Below are positions 56,473 to 63,902 of a stretch of DNA of 64,000 bases, piece after piece. This DNA comes from SZUA-430 sp964638635 (GTDB lineage: Bacteria > Pseudomonadota > Alphaproteobacteria > Micropepsales > Micropepsaceae): the NCBI GenBank assembly GCA_964638635.1, contig CAZXAQ010000008.1, positions 20,178 through 84,177 on the forward strand. The letters are read 5' to 3'. A program made the translations under genes and the position numbers. The notes under the pieces were generated by a model that was not told the DNA's origin, did no database searches, and was given only the letters and a program-made list of their open reading frames with translations. Within the stretch, counting starts at the first letter, position 1, and every line of letters begins with the position of its first letter.

Positions 56473-58659
56473 ATGAGCAATCAGCCCGCCGCTCGCGCGG
56501 AATTCGATGGTACGACACCGCCACCGGCTGAAGCCGGGCAGGCGCCGTCGTTGCTAGCGAAGTTGCTGAAGGCGGAACGTGCATCGCTGGAGCGCTCGTA
56601 CAAAGCGGTCGAACCCATCATCTTCGCGATCGCAGCCTTCGGCATCTGCGGCATGCCGCTCTACTATATCGTTTGGCACTTCTGGTTTCCGCAGGTCTAT
56701 GAGAGCTTGGAACTGCGCTTGATCGGCGGCGGCTTGTGCGCCGTCACATGCTCGATCGCACTGTGGCCGCGCCGTTACCGGAACGCGTTCGGGCCCGGGC
56801 TCTGGTACACGACGGTGACATACTGCCTCCCGTTCTTCTTCACGTTCATGTTGTTGAAGAACGGCGGGTCGCCGGTCTGGCTGATGACCTGGCTGCTCGG
56901 CTTTGCGCTGCTCGCGATGGTCGTCGAGTTCGGCGGTCTGCTGCTTCTGTTGGGTGCCGGCGCTGTTACGGCGGTGGGCGCTTACTTCCTCAGCGGCGGA
57001 ACCCTGACAACGCTCTCCAATCTCGTCGAGCAGGTGCCGGTGTTCCTGTTCACGATTATCGCAGGCACGGTCGCCATCTACCGCCAGCAAGTCGTCCGGC
57101 AGACCCTTACGCGCGCACGCGATGCGGCGGAAGCCGCGAACCGGGCGAAGTCGGAATTCTTGGCGATGATGAGCCACGAAATCCGTACGCCGATGAACGG
57201 CGTTCTGGGCATGACAGGCGTTCTGCTCGACACGAAGATGACCGAAGAGCAACGCCGCTACGTGAAGACGATCCGGGAATCCGGCGAAGGCTTGTTGCGC
57301 ATCATCAACGACGTGCTCGATTTCTCAAAGCTCGAGGCGGATGCCGTCGAGCTCGAAGACGTGCCGTTCGACGTGCATGCGCTGTTGTCCTATACGATCG
57401 ACATCGTGACGCCGCGCGCGAACGCGAAGGCGTTGCGCTTGGATCTTGTGATCGATCCGTCGGTGCCGCGCTTTATCCGCGCGGACGCCGGTCGCGTACG
57501 GCAGGTTGTGATCAATCTGCTCGGCAACGGCGTGAAGTTCACCGACCAGGGCCGCGTGCGCATGACGGCGTCGGCCGCGAATGGGCGGCTCAAGGTCGAG
57601 GTGAAGGATACGGGCATCGGGATCGCCCCTGATCATTTGCCGCGGCTGTTCCACAGCTTTACGCAGGCCGATGCGTCGATCTCGCGCCGCTTCGGCGGCT
57701 CGGGACTTGGCCTTGCCATCGCGCGCAAGCTTGTCACGCGCATGGGCGGCAAGATCGGCGTGGAGAGTGCGCTGGGCAAAGGGTCGACGTTCTGGTTCGA
57801 GATTCCACTCGAACCGGCAACCGACGTCGAGGCCGAAGCCTTTGCTTCCGGCGCCGTCAGTGAAGCTTTCGGGGAGAGCCAGCGCTATTTGGAACGGCTT
57901 GGGCGGCCGGTGCGCGTTTTGGTTGCCGAAGACAACCCCACGAACCAGGTCGTTGCCAAGGCGGTGCTCGCGAAGTTCGGCATAGCGCCCGATCTTGTCG
58001 GAAACGGCGCGGAGGCCGTCGATGCTGTGCGTCGCGCGCGTTACGACGTCGTGCTGATGGACGTGCATATGCCCGAGATGGATGGGTTAGAGGCGGCGCG
58101 TGCCATTCGCACGCTCAAGGGCGACGTCGGCCGCACGCCGATTATCGCGTTGACGGCGAACGCGCTGCACAGCGATTTCAACGAATGCCGCGCGGCGGGC
58201 ATGAACGCTTATGTGGCGAAGCCGTTCAAGACCGAGGACCTGGTCATTGCGATCGCGAACGCGGTCAAGGGCGTGGAGGCTGCGACAAGCTTGCCGTCGC
58301 CGGAAGCGCACGGCGATGCGCCCACCGTAAACTGGGCGACGCTTGAGACGTTCCGCAAGTCGACGTCCGACGAGATGTTTCGCGAGCTCTTGGATACGTA
58401 TTTGAATGACACCGCGCGTAAGCTTGTGAGGCTGCGCGAGCTCGCGAATAGTGGCACGGTCTCGAAGGACGCGTTGCGCATCGCGCATTCATTCAAGAGC
58501 TCAAGCGCGATGGTTGGCGCCGATGCGCTGTCCAAGATGGCGGCGGCGATGGAGCACGATCTGCACGCCGGCGGCGGATTGCCGAAGCCCGCCGACGCTG
58601 AAAAATTGGATGCGCTGCTCGCGCAATATCGCGAGGCTGTGACGGCGCGCTTCGGTTAG
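56473..58659 (+). CDS. cqsS: CqsS-like hybrid sensor kinase with receiver and HPt domains
   Basis: This is a 728-residue membrane kinase. Residues 48-205 contain about six helices and closely follow the Vibrio CqsS sensor: PLYYIVWHFWFPQVYESLELR, YCLPFFFTFMLLKN and VPVFLFTIIAG align with its CAI-1-binding domain. The cytoplasmic part has HisKA (His235 in MMSHEIRTPMNG), HATPase (GLGLAIARKLVTRMGG), a receiver (Asp530 in VVLMDVHMPEMDG, Lys583) and a C-terminal HPt domain (His672 in RIAHSFKSSSAMVGA). Vibrio CqsS ends after the receiver and uses a separate HPt protein, LuxU. The ATG at 56473 is chosen over the in-frame TTG at 56446. It follows the barrel gene by 68 bases, placing receptor beside synthase. 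No LuxO-like output regulator is adjacent. Confidence 0.92.
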   Translation: MSNQPAARAEFDGTTPPPAEAGQAPSLLAKLLKAERASLERSYKAVEPIIFAIAAFGICGMPLYYIVWHFWFPQVYESLELRLIGGGLCAVTCSIALWPRRYRNAFGPGLWYTTVTYCLPFFFTFMLLKNGGSPVWLMTWLLGFALLAMVVEFGGLLLLLGAGAVTAVGAYFLSGGTLTTLSNLVEQVPVFLFTIIAGTVAIYRQQVVRQTLTRARDAAEAANRAKSEFLAMMSHEIRTPMNGVLGMTGVLLDTKMTEEQRRYVKTIRESGEGLLRIINDVLDFSKLEADAVELEDVPFDVHALLSYTIDIVTPRANAKALRLDLVIDPSVPRFIRADAGRVRQVVINLLGNGVKFTDQGRVRMTASAANGRLKVEVKDTGIGIAPDHLPRLFHSFTQADASISRRFGGSGLGLAIARKLVTRMGGKIGVESALGKGSTFWFEIPLEPATDVEAEAFASGAVSEAFGESQRYLERLGRPVRVLVAEDNPTNQVVAKAVLAKFGIAPDLVGNGAEAVDAVRRARYDVVLMDVHMPEMDGLEAARAIRTLKGDVGRTPIIALTANALHSDFNECRAAGMNAYVAKPFKTEDLVIAIANAVKGVEAATSLPSPEAHGDAPTVNWATLETFRKSTSDEMFRELLDTYLNDTARKLVRLRELANSGTVSKDALRIAHSFKSSSAMVGADALSKMAAAMEHDLHAGGGLPKPADAEKLDALLAQYREAVTARFG

Positions 58660-58660
58660 C

Positions 58661-59395
58661 CTATTTCGCCCACTTCCGGGCGATGGCTGCGTTTTCTTCT
58701 TCCGCGCCCATCGTCGATTTCACGCCGATCCGCGCGAAGGCCGCATCGATGACCGGGTTTCTGGGCGCGCCAGCCGTCTGATACGTGTCGGTGAATTCCT
58801 GCGTCGGGATGCTGGCCAACGCCTCGATGCACCACTCGTCTTCTTGCAGGTCGCGGCAGGCAATAATGCGCGCGGCCATTTCCTTGTCGCGCACGTGAAG
58901 TTCGCGGCAGGAGCGGCCGTCATTGGCGACGAAGCTGACCACGGGACGGATGTTGAGATCGCCGGCCCGCACGAGGTCTCCCGAATGCGTGTTTTCGGCG
59001 GCCGCCTCAAGCGCTCCCGAAATGGCGACACCATCGTCGACATGGCGCAACCAGCCGGCGGTTTGCACCGGGGCAACGCTCGTCCCGGCGAGCCAAATGG
59101 CGAACGTGGCCGCGATCGCGGCACCCGCCGGGATCCACCACTTTGTGCGCGACGTCGCTTTCAGTTGAACGACGTTCGACGCTGGCTGCGGCTGCAACAG
59201 GTGCGCAAAGCGATCGGGCATGTCGAGACTCGGCGTGACTGCGGCGCGCAGCAGGCCGTCCGTGTCGCGCATCTCCTGCAGCCGCTTGCGCAACGCGGGG
59301 TTTGCCGCCAGGGCAGCTTCGACTTCGGCGATGCGCGCGTCGGTCAACTCGCCGTCGGCAAAGGCCATCAGGGTTTCGTCGTCGATGGGTGTCAT
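58661..59395 (-). CDS. Anti-sigma factor (transmembrane)
   Basis: This 244-residue protein has a cytoplasmic N-terminal domain, DDETLMAFADGELTDARIAEVEAALAANPALRKRL, typical of anti-sigma domains that hold an ECF factor. It lacks the zinc-binding HxxxCxxC of the ZAS class. One membrane helix (WWIPAGAAIAATFAIWLAG, about residues 87-105) leads to a periplasmic domain with three Cys (RSCREL, IIACRDL, DEWCIEA). It is cotranscribed with the sigma gene: the junction reads TGATG, sharing one base. Its stop lies one base from the end of the CqsS gene (convergent). The periplasmic signal is unknown. Confidence 0.88.
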   Translation of the reverse strand: MTPIDDETLMAFADGELTDARIAEVEAALAANPALRKRLQEMRDTDGLLRAAVTPSLDMPDRFAHLLQPQPASNVVQLKATSRTKWWIPAGAAIAATFAIWLAGTSVAPVQTAGWLRHVDDGVAISGALEAAAENTHSGDLVRAGDLNIRPVVSFVANDGRSCRELHVRDKEMAARIIACRDLQEDEWCIEALASIPTQEFTDTYQTAGAPRNPVIDAAFARIGVKSTMGAEEENAAIARKWAK

Positions 59396-59922
59396 CAGTT
59401 TGCCCGCAACGTCTCTGTTGTCTTGTTGTCTTCGATCAAGCGCCGTAACGCCTCGCGGCCGCGCGATAGGCGGCTCATCAGGGTTCCAATGGGAATCTCC
59501 AGATGATCCGCAGCCTCACGGTAGGAGCGGCCGTCGAGGACAACCAGCGCGAGCGCCAGCCTCTGCTCCTCCGGCAGCTTGGAGAAGCAGGCTCTGGTCT
59601 TGTTAAGCATTAACATGGTCTCTGCCACGTTTGGCCCGTCTACCGTTTCGTCCGCACCGGCGCTGTTCAGCACCTGTTTTCTCTCGTCCGTCCGGCGGCG
59701 GCGAAGCTCGTCGCGCCAGACGTTCTGCATGATCTTGAAGGTCCAGCTTTCCAGGCTTGTTCCAGGTTGCCACTGGTCGGACTTGGTCAGGACCTTCTCA
59801 ATCGCCGCTTGTACGATGTCGTCCCCCTGCTCGGCGGAGCCCGCCAAGGCTATTCCAAAGCGCCTCAGCCGCGGCAGCATGGCCGCAATCGCTCGCCGAA
59901 GTTCTTCGTTGGTACTTGTCAT
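59395..59922 (-). CDS. ECF-type RNA polymerase sigma factor
   Basis: This 175-residue sigma factor contains only regions 2 and 4. Region 2 (about residues 15-85) has DDIVQAAIEKVLTK and WTFKIMQNVWRDELRRRR. Region 4 (about 110-165) has LPEEQRLALALVVLDGRSYREAADHLEIPIGTLMSRLSRGREALRR, whose helix-turn-helix reads the -35 element. It leads a two-gene unit with its anti-sigma partner. The upstream region has GGAAT-N17-CGTT, the form read by alphaproteobacterial ECF factors, so it may control itself. The divergent neighbour is an S8 protease. Confidence 0.93.
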   Translation of the reverse strand: MTSTNEELRRAIAAMLPRLRRFGIALAGSAEQGDDIVQAAIEKVLTKSDQWQPGTSLESWTFKIMQNVWRDELRRRRTDERKQVLNSAGADETVDGPNVAETMLMLNKTRACFSKLPEEQRLALALVVLDGRSYREAADHLEIPIGTLMSRLSRGREALRRLIEDNKTTETLRAN

Positions 59923-59940
59923 ACGTGCGTGCAGCCATAC

Positions 59941-59966
59941 AACGAATGGGTGGGGCGGTTTATTCC
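59941..59966 (-). promoter_or_regulatory. ECF-type promoter upstream of the sigma gene, within an inverted repeat
   Basis: On the minus strand GGAATAAA (59966-59959) is followed at 17 bases from GGAAT by CGTT (59944-59941), close to the GGAAC-N16-17-CGTT consensus of alphaproteobacterial ECF promoters and about 19 bases before the sigma start. The same GGAATAAA occurs on the plus strand at 59978-59985, making TTTATTCC-N11-GGAATAAA. The plus-strand copy points toward the S8 protease but has only a poor -10 (CGAT). Confidence 0.55.
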
Positions 59967-60049
59967 GTTGACCATAAGGAATAAAGGCCGGGACACCGGG
60001 CCCGATTTCAACCTAGAATTCGAATTGACGCTAACAGCCTGGATTCGCC

Positions 60050-61549
60050 GTGACCGGCCATCTGAAAAGCACCGTTCTTTGGCTTTTTGCCTGCTTGGCC
60101 ATGGGGTTGGCCCTGGCGGGGCCCGTTGGGGCGTCACCTGGCAGGGGGGGCGGCGACGATGACGACGACCACGACACGGCCGACGACGATTTGAGCGGCC
60201 CCGACGAAGCGTCCGGGGGCGGCGACCACGATAGCGATGGCGGCGAGGGGGGCGGTGGCGACGATTCCGGCGGTGACAGCGGCGATTCCGGTGGCGACTC
60301 CGACGACGGCGGTGAAGGTGGCGGTGGTGGCGACGACGATGGTGGCGAAAGTGGGTCCGGGTCCGGATCTGGCGACGACGGCTCGTCAGGCCATTCAGGC
60401 CACTCCGGCGAGGGCGGCGAAGGCAACTCCGGATCGAATTCCGGCTCCAACTCGAACTCCGGTTCCAACTCGAATTCCAGTTCGAACTCCGGTCGCGGCA
60501 GCGATGACGATGATGTCGTCGCGGTCACGCGCAACGATGCCGGCGAGCGCGTGCGGGAAGGCGAGGCAATCGTTCTGACCAGCCGGACCGACTTTGCGGC
60601 GCGGCTCGCGGATAAGGGTTTTCGCTTGGTCGAGAGCTTTCGCGTGGAGACGATCGGCGCATCGGCGATGCGGGTTGCGGTTCCGAACCGGATGAGCGAG
60701 CGCGAAGCGTTCGACGCGCTGCAGAAGCTCGATCCTAAGGGTATCGTGACGTTCAATCACATCTATGATCCGGCGGGCACTGCTGCCGCGGCAGGGGCGG
60801 TGCGTTCGGCGGCGCCCAAGAAACCCGTGCACGCGAAGGTCGGTCTCGTTGACGCCGGCGTGAACGCGAAGCATCCGATGTTGAAGCAGGTCGTGGTCAA
60901 TGCACGCGCGTTCGATCCGATCGCCAAGGTGAAGGCGGACTCGCACGGCACGGCGGTTGCGTCGCTCATTGCCGAGGTGGCGCCGGGCGCGACCGTATTT
61001 GCGGCCAACGTCTTCACCTTGTCTGCAGACGGCCGGGAAATCGCGACGGCCGATGCGATCGTGCGTGGGCTCGATTGGCTGGCGACGATGCGCGTGGCGG
61101 TGATCAACCTCAGTTTGACGGGGCCCGCCAATCCTATCCTGGGGGCCATGATCAGCCGGCTCAATGCAACGGGGCATGTTCTCGTCGCCGCCGTCGGCAA
61201 CGAAGGGCCGCGGGGGGCGCCGCAGTTTCCGGCCGCGTACGACAAGGTCGTGGGCGTGACCGCGGTCGACAACAAGAACCAAGTCTATCTCTACGCCAAC
61301 CAAGGCGATTACGTAGATTTCGCCGCACACGGCGTTGGCTTGCGCGTCGCCGATCCGAAGGGCTCCGTCGATACGGTTTCGGGGACGTCTTACGCTGCGC
61401 CGCTTGTTGCGGCGAGGCTCGCCGCCGTCCTCGATGTGCCGGACACAGTGCGTGCCGCGGAGGCGGTCGAGGCGTTGGCGGCAGAGGCGCGCGATCTCGG
61501 CGCACCGGGACGCGATCCGGTCTACGGCTACGGGCTGATCGGCGACTGA
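60050..61549 (+). CDS. S8 family (subtilisin-like) serine protease with Asp/Gly/Ser-rich N-terminal region
   Basis: This 499-residue secreted protease has a GTG start, a signal peptide (residues 1-29, ending GASP), then about 125 residues of low complexity: Gly/Asp runs followed by Ser/Asn/Gly repeats (SGSNSNSGSNSNSS). The catalytic domain begins near residue 260 with Asp268 in GLVDAGVNAKHP, His299 in DSHGTAVASLIA and Ser447 in SGTSYAAPLVAARLA, the complete D-H-S triad. The Asn of the oxyanion hole lies in AAVGNEGPRG. Between the low-complexity part and the protease lies a domain (about 155-245) resembling an inhibitor-like propeptide. It is divergent from the sigma/anti-sigma pair, which may control it. 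Confidence 0.9.
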   Translation: MTGHLKSTVLWLFACLAMGLALAGPVGASPGRGGGDDDDDHDTADDDLSGPDEASGGGDHDSDGGEGGGGDDSGGDSGDSGGDSDDGGEGGGGGDDDGGESGSGSGSGDDGSSGHSGHSGEGGEGNSGSNSGSNSNSGSNSNSSSNSGRGSDDDDVVAVTRNDAGERVREGEAIVLTSRTDFAARLADKGFRLVESFRVETIGASAMRVAVPNRMSEREAFDALQKLDPKGIVTFNHIYDPAGTAAAAGAVRSAAPKKPVHAKVGLVDAGVNAKHPMLKQVVVNARAFDPIAKVKADSHGTAVASLIAEVAPGATVFAANVFTLSADGREIATADAIVRGLDWLATMRVAVINLSLTGPANPILGAMISRLNATGHVLVAAVGNEGPRGAPQFPAAYDKVVGVTAVDNKNQVYLYANQGDYVDFAAHGVGLRVADPKGSVDTVSGTSYAAPLVAARLAAVLDVPDTVRAAEAVEALAAEARDLGAPGRDPVYGYGLIGD

Positions 61550-61553
61550 GCGT

Positions 61554-62177
61554 CTACGCGTCGCGCGTCGCTTGTACCAGCTTCTCGAAATCGACCCGCG
61601 CGATCGGTTCAAGTTCCTTCGCCAGCTTCGACGCCTGTTCGGAAGCTTCGATTAGGAATTCGAAGCCGCCGTCGCGAAGGCGCAGCCGTTGCGCAAGCCT
61701 TGACTCCAGGTGCTCGCGGCGCGCGGCGGTCATATCGGGCGAGGTTTGGAACTCGGTTTGGATATCGGCCGCTTCAGTCGCCGATTCCAAGGCGCCTTCG
61801 ACGCCCATCGTCGTGCGCAGCAGCGTGGTGTGAATGCGCGCGCGGAGCGCCGGCTCGGAGATTTCGAACAGTCGTTCGCGATTGCGCTCGTAGATGTCGA
61901 GTTCGCGGCGGATGGTGCGCAGGATACGCATCGTCACGGGGCCGAACGGATCGCCGATGCCGCGCGCGCGTTGGGCCGCGGCGACGGACACGTTCAAAAG
62001 CGACATGATCTCGCCGAAGAAGAGGGCGGCTTGGCGCTCGCGCCGGCGCGTGTCGACGCGGTGCTCAATCTGCGTGCCGATAAAGCCGCCTGCGGTCGCC
62101 AGAACGGCGCCCAAGACCACGGCGGTCAGTGTGTCGAGATTGGAGAGAAAGTCGAAATGTTCGGCACGAATGGCCAT
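61554..62177 (-). CDS. Membrane-anchored helical protein of unknown function
   Basis: This 207-residue protein is not one I recognise. A single membrane helix (LTAVVLGAVLATAGGFIGTQIE, about residues 16-37) is followed by a long helical cytoplasmic region rich in Arg, Glu and Ala (TRRRERQAALFFGEIMSLL, RTIRRELDIYERNRERLF), probably coiled coil. It is convergent with the S8 protease gene, four bases between stops. The 101-base gap to the tRNA-Gln gene upstream contains no other feature I can support. Confidence 0.65.
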   Translation of the reverse strand: MAIRAEHFDFLSNLDTLTAVVLGAVLATAGGFIGTQIEHRVDTRRRERQAALFFGEIMSLLNVSVAAAQRARGIGDPFGPVTMRILRTIRRELDIYERNRERLFEISEPALRARIHTTLLRTTMGVEGALESATEAADIQTEFQTSPDMTAARREHLESRLAQRLRLRDGGFEFLIEASEQASKLAKELEPIARVDFEKLVQATRDA

Positions 62178-62278
62178 TTGGGGTCCTTACAGAGGGTCCC
62201 TATATGTAGGATGCCGGGCCACCCTTTGCGAAGGCTTGCGGGGCAGCCCCCCACGGGTTTATGAAGGCGCCCCGCCAT

Positions 62279-62352
62279 TGGGGGATCGTCTAATGGTAGG
62301 ACTGCAGACTCTGACTCTGCCTGTCTAGGTTCGAATCCTAGTCCCCCAACCA
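62279..62352 (+). tRNA. tRNA-Gln (anticodon CTG)
   Basis: A complete cloverleaf is present: acceptor TGGGGGA with TCCCCCA, D-loop CTAATGGTAGG, anticodon stem GCAGA/TCTGC with loop CTCTGAC (CTG centre), T-loop TTCGAAT, and discriminator A followed by encoded CCA. It is a single gene; no integrase or attachment-site repeat adjoins it. Confidence 0.97.
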
Positions 62353-62382
62353 CTTTTCTCCAGAGCACAAGGAATCGCCCGT

Positions 62383-63627
62383 ATGGCCAAGCGCAAGCGC
62401 GGGGCGGAGAGCCCTCGCTACGACATCATCTTGGTCGGAGCGACCGGCTACGTCGGTGCCCTCATCGCCGAGTATCTGACCGGACGTGCCGGCAACAATG
62501 CCGTGCGCTGGGCGATGGCTGGGCGAAGCGCGTCGAAACTCGACGCGGTGAAGACCTCGCTCGGGCCGCGCGGTGAACGGGTGGCGACCATCGTCGCCGA
62601 CACGTCGAACCGAGCGGAGATGGATGCGCTGGTGGCGCAGACGAAAGTGGTGCTGACCACTGTCGGGCCTTACGCGAAGTATGGGTCGGAGCTGGTCGCG
62701 GCGTGCGCGGCGGCGGGGACGGACTATTGCGATCTGACCGGTGAGGCGCCCTGGATTCAGAAGATGATCGACGCGCATCAGGAGACGGCCGAGGCCTCCG
62801 GCGCGCGCATCGTGCCGTGTTGCGGGTTCGATTCCACTCCCTCCGACCTTGGCGTGTTCTTCTTGAACGAAGAGGTGCGCAAGGTTACGGGCAAGCCGTG
62901 CACCGCAATCCGCATGCGCGTGACGTCGATGAAGGGCGGAGCCAGCGGCGGCACGATCGCCAGCATGATGAACCTTGTCGAAGAGGCGACGCGCGACGCC
63001 GCGGTGCGCAGTGTGCTCGCCAATCCCTACGCGCTGAACCCCACGGGTGAGCGCAAGGGGCCGCGGCAGCCGGGGGCCATTCCGGTGACATACGATGGCG
63101 CCGCAGGCTCGTGGACGGCGCCGTTCGTGATGGCCGGGATCAACACGCGTGTCGTGCATCGGTCGAACGCGGTGATGAACTATGCCTATGGCCGCGACTT
63201 CCAGTACGACGAAGCGATGCTGACGGGCGGCGGGCTCTTGGGCGCGCCAGCGGCGGTGGCGCTGACCGGGGCGATGGGCGCGTTCGGGCTTGCGGCCGCG
63301 TTCTCGCCGACGCGCGCGTTCTTGAATCGCTTCGTGCTGCCGAAGCCGGGGCAAGGGCCCACAGCCGAACAGCGCGAGCGCGGGAGCTACGACCTGCTGT
63401 TCGTGGGTACTGCCGCCGACGGACGCGTGTTCAAGGCGCGCGTCACGGGCGATCGCGATCCTGGCTACGGCTCGACCGCGAAGATGATCTCGGAAGCGGC
63501 GATTTGCCTTTCCGAATTGGGCGACGATGTGGCCGGCGGGTTTTGGACGCCTGCGTCGGCGATGGGTGGGGCATTGATCGAGCGGCTGCGCGAACACGCG
63601 GGATTGACGTTCGAGATGGTGGATTGA
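62383..63627 (+). CDS. Saccharopine-dehydrogenase-like NADP-binding reductase (trans-acting enoyl reductase type)
   Basis: This 414-residue protein starts with a Rossmann fold, YDIILVGATGYVGALIAEYL, then AGRSASKLDAVKTSLG. The blocks VGPYAKYGSELVAACAAAGTDYCDLTGE and CCGFDSTPSDLGVF are typical of the saccharopine-dehydrogenase-like family that includes mycobacterial trans-acting enoyl reductases and eukaryotic SCCPDH. A mid-protein region (about 290-325) is hydrophobic and may contact membrane or lipid. Activity and substrate are unknown; true saccharopine dehydrogenase is unlikely from length and context. AAGGAA nine bases before the ATG is the ribosome binding site. Confidence 0.88.
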   Translation: MAKRKRGAESPRYDIILVGATGYVGALIAEYLTGRAGNNAVRWAMAGRSASKLDAVKTSLGPRGERVATIVADTSNRAEMDALVAQTKVVLTTVGPYAKYGSELVAACAAAGTDYCDLTGEAPWIQKMIDAHQETAEASGARIVPCCGFDSTPSDLGVFFLNEEVRKVTGKPCTAIRMRVTSMKGGASGGTIASMMNLVEEATRDAAVRSVLANPYALNPTGERKGPRQPGAIPVTYDGAAGSWTAPFVMAGINTRVVHRSNAVMNYAYGRDFQYDEAMLTGGGLLGAPAAVALTGAMGAFGLAAAFSPTRAFLNRFVLPKPGQGPTAEQRERGSYDLLFVGTAADGRVFKARVTGDRDPGYGSTAKMISEAAICLSELGDDVAGGFWTPASAMGGALIERLREHAGLTFEMVD

Positions 63628-63658
63628 CCCGGCGGTACCGTTCGGCCGTAGTTCATCC

Positions 63659-63829
63659 GTGACGTCACGCAAAGACAACCGCGCGCCGCCCGCGATCGTC
63701 TGGTTTCGCCAAGACCTTCGGCTTGGGGACAGTCCGGCGCTGGTCGCGTCTAATCCTGCGGCGTGCGGCGTGGCGGCGACGAGTTTCAAGGGGTCGCGTG
63801 GGCGGCGATGCCTATCCGATTGGAGATAA
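63659..63829 (+). pseudogene. N-terminal remnant of a DNA photolyase/cryptochrome gene
   Basis: GTG at 63659 opens a 56-codon frame ending TAA at 63827. It includes PAIVWFRQDLRLGDSPALVAS, the first beta strand and helix of the photolyase alpha/beta antenna domain. Intact photolyases are about 450-500 residues. After ALVAS the sequence turns to unrelated residues and stops, so at least 85 percent of the gene is missing. The remnant lies 31 bases after the reductase stop, exactly where an intact downstream gene would begin, which suggests an internal deletion. The terminator next to it belongs to the opposite strand. Confidence 0.75.
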
Positions 63830-63841
63830 GCGACGGCCGAC

Positions 63842-63876
63842 AAAAAAACGTCCCGGCCTTGGAGAGGCCGGGACGT
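63842..63876 (-). terminator. Rho-independent terminator of the right-end RTX-type gene
   Basis: An 11-bp perfect stem pairs ACGTCCCGGCC (63848-63858) with GGCCGGGACGT (63866-63876) around a 7-base loop. Read on the minus strand it is followed by seven T, and it lies 27 bases after the stop of the partial gene. Confidence 0.9.
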
Positions 63877-63902
63877 TGCAGGCGCTTGATGCCGCGTTTT
63901 GT

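Noticed and set aside
58661..59922. Sigma/anti-sigma pair as the output of the CqsS-like kinase
   Set aside because: The anti-sigma factor is a membrane protein with its own periplasmic domain and has no receiver or PhyR-like part. Adjacency is convergent only.
62279..62352. tRNA-Gln as an integration site of a mobile element
   Set aside because: No integrase, no direct repeat of the tRNA 3' end and no change in gene content were seen around it.
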